DNA of 64,000 nt from Henckelia pumila (GCF_033568475.1 NC_133123.1:6448001-6512000); one strand, 5' to 3'. Shown: positions 35,149 through 48,053, counted from the first letter of the stretch. The notes: generated by a model not told the origin, from the letters alone. A program made the numbers and translations.

Positions 35149-36311
35149 ATATATATAAAATATATATATATTATAAAATAAAATTTGTGTAGAGGTGACA
35201 TTCTATGGAAAATAATAATTAATGTTTATCAAATCATTATTTTCTTTAATTATTTGTGTACAAGAATTATTGTATAGCGTAAAGTGATTTACATATTTAT
35301 TAGATACCTAAACTTTATTATTTTTTGAAGGCTAGTAAATTAAATGTGACTGTGTTAGAGGTAGTAATTAATTAAGGCCTGGAAAATGTACATAGAGCAT
35401 GTTTATATTTATAATGGTTCGAGTGTACAGGAAATTAAACTCTTGTTTTCTCATCTAAGTTTCAGTACATTAAACTTTAATCTAAATTAAGAATTTCGTC
35501 AATTTACTAAAAATAAAAAAACCATATTTATTTATTTTTTAAAAAAGGTCTTCTTTGATTTTTTTTAAAAATATATTAAAAAAACGCCGTATGTATTTTA
35601 AGATCACCAAAAATAGCTAGATGCTAAAATTAAATTTAAATTTATGTGACTACGTAAGTGAAAACATTTAATTTGTAAGTAACTAGCTAAGCAAAATTAT
35701 GCGCCCGCTTTTTTATTCAATTTATTTATATAGCTATAATGGTTATTACTACTATAATGATGTAGGCATTTAACAAGATTACATCGTATGAATCTCATGT
35801 GCCAAGTAACATTAATTAAGCAATTATATACAGTTAGTTCCGAGGATATTTAATTTCACCAAAGTTATTATGGTTTTTTCACGCCACCTTGCTCTATTTT
35901 ATGTCGTATATATTTTCTGCTATATAAATACATATTAGTGTAATTTGCCCGTAATTTTCACTGTTTGACAAACATTATTATAAGGAAAAACTGTATTTTT
36001 CATCTTGTAATTTTGTCACTTTGCGATTATTATTTTCAATGTTATCAAATTTTTGCTTTAGTTCTGTATTTTTTTGTCAATTTAGTTTTTTTTTTCATTT
36101 GGGAGTGATAATGTGAAATTATCAGCATTATATCAATTCTACGTCAGTGGCAGCCGACAAGTTGGTCTTCACAACTAAAATTGCCAAAAAAAACAAATAA
36201 AGGAATTAAAACTATCAAAAACAAAGATAACGAAATAAAATAGAAATTTGCTCAAAATAAATTGTTAAAATTGTAAAAAGACAAATATACAGAACAAAAA
36301 AAAAGTTTTTC

Positions 36312-36394
<83 letters not shown>

Positions 36395-37999
36395 GTTATT
36401 AATTATCTCATATTTTCAATGTTTCAATTTAATTAAATTATTTTTGATCTTCTATGTTTGTTTCTTTATGTGTGTTTTTATTTTAAACATTCATCCCTTG
36501 AAGTGTTAAAGTGATGTTGTGCACATTAGCATCATATAAACGTCATATAAAAAATGACTAAAATTAAAATAAAAGAAATAAAATAGACTAAGACGAAAAT
36601 TTGCAATTTTTTCTCTTATAAATAATCCCCTTAATTCTGATGACAAGTTGGGAAAATCCACTTGCAAAAATATCTGATTTGATAAAAGAGAGCACAACAT
36701 TTGAGTTGACACTTAAAGAACGTCTAAAAAGTTAATAGTAATGCAAAAGGAGAAAAGAGATCGATATATCTAGAAATCTTTATCAAGTTTCAATGTGAGT
36801 GGGTGAGAAGTGCAGTTGAGGGCCCTCTAAGAAACACAAATTGACATATGAACCCCCCAAAAGCAAACTAATTGGAAATTAAATATAAAAATGAAAAACA
36901 AATAAAAGGGAATGAGCTAGCAGCTAGCTAGAGAAAATTCTGTCAGCAATTGAACTTATAAAATCAAGAACGAAAAAATTGAATAAATTACTATCGATAT
37001 TCAATATTCTTCATTGTACACCGAGTAAATTAATCATCATGTTGACGCAATCGCCTCCAAATGAATAAACTATCGTCTTAGATATATGATGAATGGATAC
37101 CTCATGAGATCCATGTTAATTATATAGGCCATAATTTGATTTATTTATTCTAAAAATATGTATATAAAATCTACCCATATATATCAAGAACAGTTTTTAG
37201 ATGAAATTATATAATGTAAAACATAGAATATAGACCGAATTTAAATGGTTTTCTTTACAGAATGCCATAAATAGAGTTGGCCTCATAATTCTTGCAGAGG
37301 TATTTAATTATATGCCTTGATATATATATATATATATATACACACATAGATACATATACATATACATGTATATATATAAAGATAGTGTGTGTATGTAAAA
37401 GATCTACTGTTCCATTCATTTCTGTACCATTTAGTTCCAACCTTACCCTTTTTCTTATCTTGGCATAATCTCCTTCTCACAAAACTCAGATCTTTACATT
37501 TCTGTCTCCACCATATATATCTTGCCTCGATTTGAATCTGTCTGGAAGCTCCATAAGTACTTATTATTTTTTTATCATATAATTTGTTTCAGAAAAATTA
37601 AAAAAAAAATATATAAACTTTATGTTTTGTCTTTACTTTCACCAGCTTGTTTTTGGGATAGGGATTTCTCACTCAGTAGGGTTTTTTTTTTTCTGGGGAT
37701 CAACATCACCAGCAGGGGAGCTAGCGGCACAGCAGAAAGGACCAGATTCACAGGTTAAGATCAGGGTTGCAGTTGCTGAGTACTCTATATACCCCTATAG
37801 CTACCTATAAACTGCAAACCAAAGCTTGAATTGCTAGGTCAAGAAAAAAGGTATAGCTTGTTGATTTTTGAGTTTGTGAAATTTTAAGGAGCTCTCTTTA
37901 ATCAATCAGGTGGAATATATCATCGGTGCCCGTATAAAAGGAGCTAGAAAAATCAAGAAAAATTTAAAGATCCGATCTTTTATGGAATAATATTATTAA
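35149..37999. other. Intergenic DNA and TCP upstream region
   Basis: No protein gene is supported. It contains two foldback MITE copies (about 35985-36312 and 36425-36625), a (TTA)n microsatellite (36316-36393) and AT/CA microsatellites near 37320-37360. The last ~550 bp has pyrimidine-rich, leader-like sequence and probably holds the promoter and 5' untranslated region of the TCP gene. Confidence 0.5.
36316..36393. repeat. (TTA)n microsatellite
   Basis: About 25 triplets with one interruption, next to a foldback MITE end. Confidence 0.93.
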
Positions 38000-38001
38000 T
38001 T

Positions 38002-38892
38002 ATGAAAGGGAGCGAGATAGTTCAAGTTGAAGGTGGGCATATCATCCGAGCTACCGGCCGGAAAGATCGACACAGCAAGGTTTTCACGGCGAAAGGGCCC
38101 AGGGATCGAAGGGTGAGGCTTTCGGCCCACACCGCCATACAATTTTACGACGTTCAAGACAGGCTGGGCTACGACCGGCCCAGCAAAGCCTTGGATTGGC
38201 TGATCCAGAAGGCGAAAAACGCCATCAATCAGCTGAATCATGAGCTGCCTCCTTGGAACCCCGGCACGGATAATAATGCAGTACTACTCGCTCCAAGCTC
38301 AGATTCAAATCCCAGCTCCGGCGAGCAAGCAAATGACCAGCTTCCTGAAAATACAAGTAATAGTACAAATCCAAGCTCATTTATTATGCAGGCTGCAGAT
38401 GTGAACTCGATGAAATCTTTGTTCCCCACGAATTCTGTCAACTTTCCAGCTGATAATTTTTCCAACCAAGGGATTAATATTCTTCCTAGAGCTAATTCGA
38501 TGTTCCAGGCGGGAGATCTGGGCCTCTCTCTTCAATCTCTACAGGCTGCTGATCATGAAAACAGTACTGAGAATCATCATCCTGCTGGTTCGAATTTAAT
38601 GGGATTTCATGATCAAAGCAGCAGCTGGAATATGGAGCAGCAGGGATATTTTCCTCAGGGATTTGCATTTTCTCAAAGGGATCTCCTTCAGTCCAACTTA
38701 TTTGCTCACTCTTGGATTCATAATAATGAGAGGCCATTTACCGTCGCCGCCGAACACAATTATCAACAGCCGGCACGCTCGGCGGCGGCGGCGGCCCGCC
38801 AATCTTCGGATTCCGGTAACCATTTCGACTTGGGTTTCCATGTACTTCCAGCTCAATTTTACCCCGAAGATGGTGAAGGAATCAATCGGTGA
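38002..38892 (+). CDS. TCP4-like: Class II CIN-type TCP transcription factor (TCP4-like, miR319 target)
   Basis: A single-exon, 296-residue protein. The basic-helix-loop-helix TCP domain spans about residues 18-76 ([20 protein letters not shown], then [17 protein letters not shown] and [11 protein letters not shown]), with class II spacing and the ELPPWNP motif just after. CIN-type TCPs bind GGNCCC-like DNA in the nucleus, restrain cell division in leaf margins, promote maturation and affect petal growth and jasmonate synthesis. The C-terminus is low-complexity (Q/N/S) with an alanine run. RDLLQSN (226-232) overlaps a miR319 site, which places it with the TCP2/3/4/10/24 group. The N-terminus before the domain is shorter than in Arabidopsis TCP4. 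The ATG at 38002 is the first in frame, with a long leader ahead. Confidence 0.93.
   Translation: MKGSEIVQVEGGHIIRATGRKDRHSKVFTAKGPRDRRVRLSAHTAIQFYDVQDRLGYDRPSKALDWLIQKAKNAINQLNHELPPWNPGTDNNAVLLAPSSDSNPSSGEQANDQLPENTSNSTNPSSFIMQAADVNSMKSLFPTNSVNFPADNFSNQGINILPRANSMFQAGDLGLSLQSLQAADHENSTENHHPAGSNLMGFHDQSSSWNMEQQGYFPQGFAFSQRDLLQSNLFAHSWIHNNERPFTVAAEHNYQQPARSAAAAARQSSDSGNHFDLGFHVLPAQFYPEDGEGINR
38676..38696 (+). promoter_or_regulatory. miR319 target site
   Basis: The 3' twelve bases (CCTTCAGTCCAA) are perfectly complementary to the 5' end of miR319. The 5' part has several mismatches, as is usual in TCP targets. It lies in frame over codons for RDLLQSN. Cleavage here is established in the CIN TCP group; its use in this gene is inferred. 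Confidence 0.88.
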
Positions 38893-39008
38893 CATGGTGT
38901 TCATCTATATATATATCTGCGGGTACGTAGCTTGATTTATCTTTTTATATTTTTTATATTTTTGATGTGATATGGCATGTAATCCTTAATCTGCTGGCAA
39001 AAGAATTA

Positions 39009-39190
39009 GGGTAATGTTACATGTACACGGACAACTACACGTTGGGTTATACATTGCACTTGAAATTACATGATTATCTTACATGCATTTTTGAAAGATT
39101 TTTTTCAAATAAAGTGCAGGGATAATCATGTAATTTCAAGTGCAATGCGTAACCCAACGTGTAACCCTAAGTGTACATGTAGCATTACCC
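39009..39190. mobile_element. Palindromic MITE with 9-bp target duplication
   Basis: 182 bp beginning GGGTAATGTTACATGTACAC and ending GTGTACATGTAGCATTACCC. The inverted arms of ~75 bp (AACCCAACGTGTAAC and its partner) nearly meet in the centre. The flanks AAAGAATTA and AAAGAATAA are a near-perfect 9-bp duplication, which points to a Mutator-like origin. The whole element can fold as one hairpin. Confidence 0.8.
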
Positions 39191-39766
39191 AAAGAATAAT
39201 TATTCATTTGCATCTTTTTTTAATATTTTGATTGATTTGATGGTTTTGCAGTGTGTGTGTGTGTTGTAGCAGTGGCGCAGATATGTTTCACCAATTCCGG
39301 CAGCTAAAAGAGAAGATATGTCATTTATGTTCAATTATTGTATCCTCTTCTTATTCTAAATAATGTTCACTCAATTATTTCGCTTTATTTTTTGCTCTAT
39401 TGGACTAGCAGTATTTATGTGTAATGTCGGGTATTTCCAGCCTTTTTTTCCTTCTTATATTGAACCATTGAATTTTTGTTTTTTTTTTAATACGTTTTTC
39501 TATGTGTAGAAAATGTGTTCCATTTTCATTTATGAAATAGCCAATGTCATATACTAATGTTTTAAAAATAGGAAACTATAGTAATTTTTTTCATTTAAGT
39601 TTAAAAGGAAGCATATTGCATTATATATGTGTTCCAAATGGTACCAAATGTTTGGAATGAGTTGATTGTTATTATTTGACAATCATTACGGAAAGAAAAA
39701 AAGGACAACGACGACAACTACATACTTTCGTTCAAAAGAAGAGAAATCGAAATAGCTTTGACTATG

Positions 39767-39846
39767 GTAGTGTTTGGGAGAGCTTTTAAAATTTTGTGAA
39801 AGAAAAATTGAAAGATGCCTTAATAAAAGCTCTCTCAAACACTACT
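39767..39846. mobile_element. Small MITE (GTAGTGTTTGGGAGAGC ends)
   Basis: An 80-bp element with inverted ends GTAGTGTTTGGGAGAGCTTT and AAAGCTCTCTCAAACACTAC. A longer copy of the same family lies at 61348-61473. Both contain an ATTTTGTGAAA or AAATTTCACAAA core. Confidence 0.7.
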
Positions 39847-40229
39847 TATACATGTTAGAACTTAGAACACACACACACATATATTCATTCAATCAGAAGA
39901 GCAAATATATATATTTATTTAAAGTTGAACTATAATTAGGTAGTTTAATTAGAAAAATCTCAAGTGCTTTTAATAATTTAGAGTGTTTGGTCCTTAGGGG
40001 CAACTGCAACCTCTCCGGCAGTAGATCCTCCCTAGAGATTAAGAAAAGTGCTTGGATAAATTTAAAAATATAACTCTCTAATTGACATAAAAACACACTC
40101 ATCATTTTTCAGATTAAACAATATATATTAATTTTAAACACAATAATTCCTTTGAGACGGATTAATTTTATCATACTGATCTCACACTCGACTTTTGAAA
40201 ATATATTATTTTTTATGTCAAAATTATTC

Positions 40230-40279
<50 letters not shown>

Positions 40280-41670
40280 TTCGATATGTATTACAGAAAA
40301 CCCAATTATATCTATAGAGTTTTTAATGTGGTCAAAATTAGATAGTAATAATAAATTCTAAATACTTAAATTCCAGAAATTCAAATGGGGATCCAAAATT
40401 ATACATCCACCCATTACTTATTCGACCCGATCTTTAAAATTCGAAATCACAGGGAAAAAGGAAATTAAATGTGGTGACAACGAGACATCATCCAGTGTCA
40501 ACATCTCCCAGTTTTCTTGTATTAAATGTTGATTCCCAATTTCCAATCAATTTTTAAATAATTATAAGATTTTTTTTAAGAATATACAAGCACGCTGACG
40601 TACATACATTATTATAATTTATATAAATTTATTATACAAAATAGGCAACAAAACATTAAACGAATTAGCACGTCCAAATATAATTTATAAATTTAACACC
40701 TTTAAAAAAAATAATGAAAAAAGACAATAGTTTTGGGCCTCGAGCAAACAAGAAAGAACCATAAATTATCTGGGCTTCTGGAATTCGAAGGCCCGCGTAA
40801 CCCAATAGTTGAGAGCACCAAATTTTAATGGAACTTTAAGGCCTACATTTCAACCATCACACTATAATTGGGCCTGCGCCTCCATGCTGACAGTTTCCAC
40901 ATTAACCTATTCGACAAAATACAGACATCAGTTAAATGCATAATATTTTGGATAAGTGATTATAATGTTAGTTTTTTAATAAAATATCCAAAACATCTTT
41001 ATTGAAGTATTTGCAATTTACAAAAGATAGGGTTTGATAGTGAATTGTAAATGATAATTTTGGATAAAAGTTTGCATACCAAAATATTGAATCATTTTTA
41101 AAGAATCATAATCTATCGGATCTGCTTCTAGATTTGAATTAAACCGAATAGAAAAACTGTACATAAAATATCATCATTTAATTCTATTGCATCAGGATAA
41201 CTCAATTGGAAATTAAAGAACAAGTGAAGTGAAATTAACAATGATTTATGCTGGACTTTTTTTGACACTGAAGCTTATTAGGTGTTTTTTAAAATAAATA
41301 AATAAATAATAATCATGTTATTAGGTGTTTTTTTTTCTTGAAGATCAATTCAACAACTCTTGCGCTATTGCTAAATTAAATTGAGGATTCATATTGGTCA
41401 GAAACCCAAACAAAATTATCCAATTCGGGAAGTGTTTTATTTTCTCAATAAATTTTTCTAATTTTATTTTAAGATATTAATTTCATCTCCCAGTTATATA
41501 CTAGATCGCTTCCCTTTGTTAGCATCGGGACTCTTTTTCTTCTACTTGGTATTAAGACCTCTTAATTGTAGTTGCGACCTTTCAGTCACATTTTTCCTTT
41601 GAACATATATAACATTTTCTTTAATATCATTATCATGAATTAGTTTCTTTGAGTGCATCATTGGCTAACA

Positions 41671-41709
<39 letters not shown>

Positions 41710-42872
41710 TTTTGATATGTTGTTCATCCATCATATGCATTTAATGTTTCTCTCATAACATGATTTGTTGCCCTTGGGATTGCGCGCACCTAGAGCTCGT
41801 CACGGCCACCGGTCGACCAAGTTTGACTTGATCGTAGTTTGACCAACCTCGAATCGAGCTCGAGTAACTCAAACACTAGTTTAATTATTAAAAAAAATTA
41901 GTTGAATTTCTATATATACTACCCTTTTTTATGTTAATTGGTCCTAACTAAATAATCTAGCCTCAAATGAAATAATATGAAATATATTCTGAGAATTTAA
42001 GCTTTTTTTGTAGAGCGTCTACGAATCAATTCTTAAATTTTTCTTAACAAAATTTCACAAATTTTTAAAATTTTGTTAAAAAAAGGCTGAAAAATACTTC
42101 CTATAATTTCTCCAAAATGCTACCTAAATATGTATATGAATGACTATTCTATAAAAAAAAATTTAATATTTCAAATGTTATTTTGAGTTATATTATTGTC
42201 TTTCATTCAAAAACATTTCTTAATTGTTTTTTAAAAACTATATTTTGAGAATTACTTTTGAAAAGTATTTTACAAAAATATTTCCAACTATATATTTTAA
42301 GTTTTTTCACTTATAAAATAAGAAATTGCATATCTAAGTAATATTTAATGTTATATCAGCATTATGGCAAGAAATGAAACGACTAGCTACCGTTCTTATT
42401 GAACTAAAATATTGTTGATTTTACTAGACATATCCTTTTTTTTCTTTTCTTTTTTTTTTTTCCTTTTTTTTTTCAATTTTATAGATAACTCACAAACGAA
42501 TTATATTTTGTAATCGTTTTACCTTAAATTAACTAGGTGTGTATATATAAAAAATAATGACAACTAGGTGCATGTCACGCAAGAAAATCGTTCGGAATCC
42601 AAATGATAAGTCAATCTTTACACATTGCATAGCCATTACGCTTAGATTAAGGGGTGCGAGCGACTCCGAGGAAACTTCATCATATACAAAAATACAAGGT
42701 GTTTGTCAAAAAGTCAATGCTCCGATTTCTAGTCAACACCTTGTGATTTACGGTGTTCTTTCGACTCACTCACACGCAATCCATCCATAAAATATCATCA
42801 AAACCCTTCGACTCGCATTTCTCCTTAAGCATCCAAAAACATCATCCCCCTTTAATCCATCTCGGATTTCAC

Positions 42873-43586
42873 ATGGGAGACCACGACAACAACAGCAACA
42901 ACAACAACAACGGATTTTCGTTTTTCGGCAGCAATGATAGAAACAATTACGACGCTAATAGTAGGATCATGATCACGGCCATTATATCATTATCATTCGT
43001 CGTCCTTCTCGTCACGCTACTTCACGTGTATGCAAGATGCGTGATCCGCCGCCAATCTCGCCGCCGGGAATCCCTTCGCCGCCTCGGCTTGTTGAGAACC
43101 TCCGCCATCGTCCACACCTCCGAGCCACCGAAAACGGGCCTCGACCCGTCTGTGATCGCGTCCTTACCCGTTTCAGTATTCAAGCAAACAAGGAACTCCA
43201 TCGAGTGCTCCGTTTGCCTGTGTGCTTTGGAGGATGGCGAAAGGCTTAGGCTTCTGCCGAATTGTAAGCACAGTTTCCACGTAGACTGCATCGATAAATG
43301 GCTCGGTTCGAATTCCACCTGTCCCATTTGCCGCGCGGAGGCTGAACCAAGGCTGGTGCCGGAGCCGAGGGAGGGAATGGTGGTGCCACCGTCGGCTCCG
43401 CCGTCCGAGGGAACTTCGGATGGCCAATCTTTGGCGAAAGCAAACGGCGGCAGTAGTGGATCATCATCAAGCTCGAGATTAAATTCGTTCAGAAGGATGC
43501 TTAGTAGAGAAAGATCATCCCGGAGGATTCAGAATCATCAATCATGTGGACAAGATGAGGCTTTCCCGGATCTTGAGAGGCAATGA
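42873..43586 (+). CDS. ATL: ATL-type RING-H2 E3 ubiquitin ligase
   Basis: A 237-residue intronless protein, as most ATLs are. Asparagine-rich N-terminus; one membrane segment at about 32-55 (MITAIISLSFVVLLVTLLHV); basic stretch; GLD motif at 89-91 (TGLDPSVIASLPV); RING-H2 finger with C112, C115, C131, H133, H136, C139, C150 and C153 and the family tryptophan (DKWLGS). ATLs are membrane-bound E3 ligases that move ubiquitin from E2 enzymes to substrates; several act early in defence or in carbon/nitrogen responses. The C-terminus is serine-rich and arginine-rich with no further domain. The start at 42873 is used because the 40 codons upstream of it in the same frame resemble leader sequence. 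The substrate is unknown. Confidence 0.93.
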   Translation: MGDHDNNSNNNNNGFSFFGSNDRNNYDANSRIMITAIISLSFVVLLVTLLHVYARCVIRRQSRRRESLRRLGLLRTSAIVHTSEPPKTGLDPSVIASLPVSVFKQTRNSIECSVCLCALEDGERLRLLPNCKHSFHVDCIDKWLGSNSTCPICRAEAEPRLVPEPREGMVVPPSAPPSEGTSDGQSLAKANGGSSGSSSSSRLNSFRRMLSRERSSRRIQNHQSCGQDEAFPDLERQ

Positions 43587-45493
43587 TAATATTGTAAATT
43601 ATATTCACTTCATTGTTACATAATATTTTTACAGATTACATACAGTCAGAGCCGCAAAATTTTTCGGGATGTTTTCTTTTGTTTGTAAATTTGTCTTTTT
43701 TGTAATTTCAAAAATAAGTGTTGAAACTAAGAAATTAAAATTTTGATTTATTGTAAAATTACATGTGAAAAGGGTTCCTGAATTTGGTAAACTTATGTAA
43801 TAAATAGTTTGGTGATTAGCTTGGACGGCAAAATAAACAATGGCATAATTGTGTATCAAGTCAATGAATCTCTTTGGGTTGGGTGGCACGATGTGAAACT
43901 AGAGACTAGATGCATTTTTCTAATTGTGAAACCATTGACTAAAAAGGAACAAACACCTACTTTCATATAATTTATTAGTAAATAAATAATTTTTAGTTCC
44001 CTGTTTGCGACCACTCTTTGCAAAAAAATTGGGATTCATGCTCGTATAAAGGGTGAAGTAGCTTGTGTAAAATCCAAGTATCCAAAGTTGATATTATATC
44101 ATATTAACCTTGAATATTGAGTCGTTTTGGTAAAGACTCGTGCAACTCTATCCCGAGATTTATAATTTAATAATGTTCCCCTTTGAAGACTCGACATAGG
44201 CTCCCAAAAGCTATGTAATTTAACGTATTGAGATACTTGCAATTTTAGTTTTATATTATTTGTTTTGTTTTGTTTTTTGTGATTTTGGTAATATATATTG
44301 TCTAATTTTATTTTTTATATATAATTTAATATATATCTTTCGTAACATGATAAGGTGACACAATTGAAACTAGTTAGACGTCACATAAATGTTACATCAT
44401 CGCCACGTCTGAGAAAAAAAAAGAAACAAATCGAGACCAAAAATCATATAGAAACAAATATACCAGAATAACTTAGCATCCTCTACAGTAACCAAGATTG
44501 AACAAGATATTTTAGCTCCACGGTAACCAAGATTGAACAATTAATACTCGAGCTAGTTTGAATTGAAGCTTAAAAACCACCTCAACAGGGGATATGATGA
44601 GTTTGGGTTTAGAAAGTAACTTCGGTTTGGATACACATATATTTACAACGATTTATAAAAATTGATATCGATATTTTAATGGTATTCCATATATGGTATA
44701 AAAACAATAATCGGAAATAAAAAATAATAATTTGTTATCATCATGGAATGAAATATATAAATAAATAAAAGTATAAAACGCAGGTGGAATGAGAACACGC
44801 TAAGGTGCGTGCCGCTTGCGCACTTCAATCTAATCAAGACTCAATCTTTTCTTAGCAAGTCAACTTAATTTGAGTACGACACTTTGCAAATTGCAACTTA
44901 AATCCCCATCTTTCGCAGAGTTTAATTCAAATAATAGTATTTGGAACATCAATATTAAGTAGATGATAATCACAACAAGATGTACAAAGATTAGTTCGAA
45001 TGCGAAATTTTTATATCACATCATTCATTACATAAAACCGTTGTTATTTAGCGTTTTTTTTAATCTGGAGACAGGTAGGTCCATTTGCCAAAATTTTGGG
45101 GAATTTTACTTGTGATTTCCTAAGACTAACACAAGTTTCAGCCCACAAAAATGGACTCAGATTTGGAGTCACTACTACTGCCAACATAGATCTAATGGAG
45201 ATCTAGATTACAACACGCTCACACACAATACACAGAAAACACACTTATACCTGAAGATGGGCTAGTGTTCCATCCTGGTAATGCCCCCATGTATATGAAG
45301 AAAACAGGGAAATGGGCGAAAATGAATAAGGGGAAGCACCACAAAAGTGACAGAAAAGTTTGCGTAACAGAGAATCACTCACCGGGTGATTCTTTAAGCG
45401 TGGGATTGATTAGAAATATATATCCGATATCCGAACAAGAAAGGATTGTTACATACAATTAACTACTGTATCCATCCACCAATCTTGTTCTGG
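43587..45493. other. Intergenic region
   Basis: The first ~100 bp is probably ATL 3' UTR. A foldback MITE copy lies near 44225-44470. Bases 45060-45480 contain short frames but nothing recognisable; part may be the X8 gene's 3' UTR. Confidence 0.45.
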
Positions 45494-46397
45494 TCACAAA
45501 ATTACTAGCCGGATCACAAATAAGAGACTAATGGAGATAGATATCCCCCAATCCCCTCGTCTTGAGATTGAATTGCTGGCACTCATATCCGCGGTGGCCG
45601 ACCCTGCGCCTGTCACTGAACCATTGAAGTTTACACTGCCCCTGCTTAAACTGCACAAATATACACAACCATCAGTGTTAAAATGCGAACTCGATCGGAG
45701 TTCATCATCCAAGCTAGGCTTTGGAATTGGGGCTTTCTATCGAATTTATGTCCTAATATTTACTTGAAATGATAACAGATTAACGTTTTTGCTCTCTCTG
45801 GTGCTGCAAGCTCATTTTCTTCTAACAACTGACATTCAAAAACAAAGAACGAATTTTTAACGAGGTCTTCTGATACAAAATTTTGCACAGTAGCTTACCT
45901 GGATGGAAATTTGCAATTTTTATAGCCTGAAACGAAATGAAAAAACACACACTAAATTAAACAAACAAAAAAAAACTGGACACATGATTTAAAATCGAAC
46001 AGAGGTGAAAGAAAAAGGTGCCAAGAAATTCAGAGAGCTTACTGGGGTTCAAAGAAGTGACAGCAGCAGTGTTGCTAAAGTTACAGCTGTCATCAGTGAG
46101 ACCATTTCTTATGAAGTAATCATTGAAGGCAAACGAAGCCATACGAGGGAGGTTGGACGAATCGTAGCAGGGCCCGCCATTTTGAATCGGCGCGCAATTG
46201 GCTCCGCCGGGCCCGCATGCCCAATCGAGGCCCGACTGCAGGGCCTTGTCCTCCGCGTTGTTCTTGGCAACGCACCACAGCTCAACAGAAGGCATTCCTC
46301 CGCCCCCGCCTCCGCCTCCTTGCGCGGTAACGGCGGAGATGAGACAAAACAAGAAGAGATGTAGAAGTAGAACCCCCGCGAAAATTCCAGCACCCAT
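45494..46397 (-). CDS. X8-domain GPI-anchored protein (plasmodesmata callose-binding-like)
   Basis: Three exons on the minus strand: 46397-46043, 45926-45899 (28 bp) and 45650-45494, with GT-AG edges, giving 179 residues. Signal peptide (MGAGIFAGVLLLHLFLFCLI), glycine run, then an X8 domain starting at LWCVAKNN with the conserved cysteines (DWACGPGGANC, GGPCYD, FNDYF, SCNF) and closing with YKNCKFP from the tiny second exon. The last exon gives a G/S/T/A-rich linker and a hydrophobic tail (ISISISLLFVIRLVIL), typical of a GPI-anchor signal. X8 domains bind callose (1,3-beta-glucan); GPI-anchored X8 proteins of the PDCB type sit at plasmodesmal necks and limit cell-to-cell movement. The exact subfamily is not certain. 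Confidence 0.88.
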
Positions 46398-48053
46398 AGC
46401 TCAGAGAGAAGGAGACGTGGAAGAGTGGGGGAATTGAATTGAACTCCAAGAAAAGCGAAGGACGAGGTTTTTAATCTGCAAGAAATGCGACCGTTGAGCT
46501 TCATTGAGAACTGAGCAGACGCACGACACAGGCAGAGTAACGTTGTATTTTTGTTTGTATTTATTACAACCTTTTGTATCGATTTGGACAAAGAGACCCC
46601 TCAGCTGCTTATCATTAATTATTTTTTCAGATCTCCCTTTTACTTAAATGGGATAATTTTCAAAATTTCGTGGCAAAATCTCGGTTCAGTCCTAAATGTT
46701 TGGACACATTCCCGATTAAGTCCTAAATGTTTGGACATTCTCGGTTTGATCCTAAATATTTCTCAAAAATTCCCGGTTCAGTACTAAATGTTTATACGTT
46801 CCCGATTTGGTCCTAAATGTTTTCCAAAAGTTCTCGGTTCAGTCCTAAATATTTTTACATTGCCTATTTCATGCCAAATATTTCTCAAAAGTTTCTGGTT
46901 TGATCATTTCATCTACTTGTGTGTTAAAACTAAAATCGGATATATCAGCATTTTTCAAAAGAACACGAGTTTGAATATACATGGTGGCAAGAGAAGTTTT
47001 TTGTTCAATACGCTGCAAGGAGTTTTTAAACAACAGCACCCCGATGTCGCCTCTTGTTTCAAGTTCAACTCCTCATCATTTCCAAAAGAAAATCACCAAC
47101 AAATCACAACAAAATGAACTACACTAAAGAATCACTCCCAAGTCCCAACACCACCACAATATCATAAAGATGGAATCATAACAGCGTAACCATTCCAGGT
47201 GATGGTGCTTGCCATTGCTGAGGATCACGACGAACAGGGCCTCGGGGGCATAGTAGATCCTACGTGGGCAAAGTCGGGCTTTTGCAACACATAATTTTTA
47301 TTTAAACCATATGATTTTGATTATAAGTTCGGTCTATTCTTATGTCTAAAATATTGAAGATCATAAAAATATTATATCCCGATTACTGAAAAAAAGACTA
47401 GAGTTCAGTAAATCCGAATCTAGGATCATCAATGATCAAACTAAAACCAGAACAATCTGGATTTGGATCATGGAGGGCATGGATAACTAGTTGTGCATCA
47501 GATTCCATGGTTACATTATACCAAGGGAAAAAAATGATGATTATTTATTGTCATTATAATAAATATACCATGTAATACATTTCATTTATCACGAAATCCA
47601 AAATTTTCGGGACCCTGTAGATAAGTAAAAAGGAGCCGAGCATTCATGGAACATTTTATTTTTATTGCTTTGTAGATATAATTTTTAGAAGATTATATTA
47701 TTATTTAGAATATTAGTTCAGGTATTTCTCGGTTTATTTCATAAGCAACAGAGAAAAAAAAATGGAAAAAATGTGAAACCAATCAAGAGAACACCCGAAT
47801 TCACCTCCATGGATTCATTATGTCCTCTGATTTTAAGCAGCCGTGAAGGAAACAGAAACCACAGACAAAACATACATACACAATAGACTTGCCGCAGCTA
47901 AACAAAAGTGGGAAACAAATATAAAAAACATGAATCCAACTGACTTACCAATTAGATTGGTTAACCACTCTTGTTAACTTTTGCAATAAAAACATCTCAG
48001 CTAATCAGTTTCAAACTTCACAAGTCATTTTTCAAAGAAAAGCTTCCCTTACC
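46398..48053. other. Intergenic region between X8 and cysteine protease genes
   Basis: It contains a degenerate minisatellite (46666-46915). No other gene is supported. The last few hundred bases should hold the protease promoter. Confidence 0.5.
46666..46915. repeat. Degenerate ~30-bp minisatellite
   Basis: About eight imperfect units related to CGGTTCAGTCCTAAATGTTT followed by a variable GGACA/TTCTC-like spacer. Units vary in length between about 27 and 40 bp. No coding function is seen. Confidence 0.7.

Larger units (their letters stand above)
38893..42872. other. Intergenic region between TCP and ATL genes
   Basis: No gene is supported. It holds two MITEs (39009-39190 and 39767-39846), a decayed relative of the second (about 42000-42110), a (TA)n run at 40235-40277 and another at about 41678-41706. 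A short frame at 42557-42790 lies where the ATL promoter should be and looks accidental. Confidence 0.55.

Noticed and set aside
42557-42790. 77-residue frame upstream of the ATL gene
   Set aside because: No homology, stops just before the ATL leader and overlaps the expected promoter.
45265-45462. 65-residue frame beyond the X8 gene
   Set aside because: No domain or codon pattern; probably the X8 3' flank on the opposite strand.
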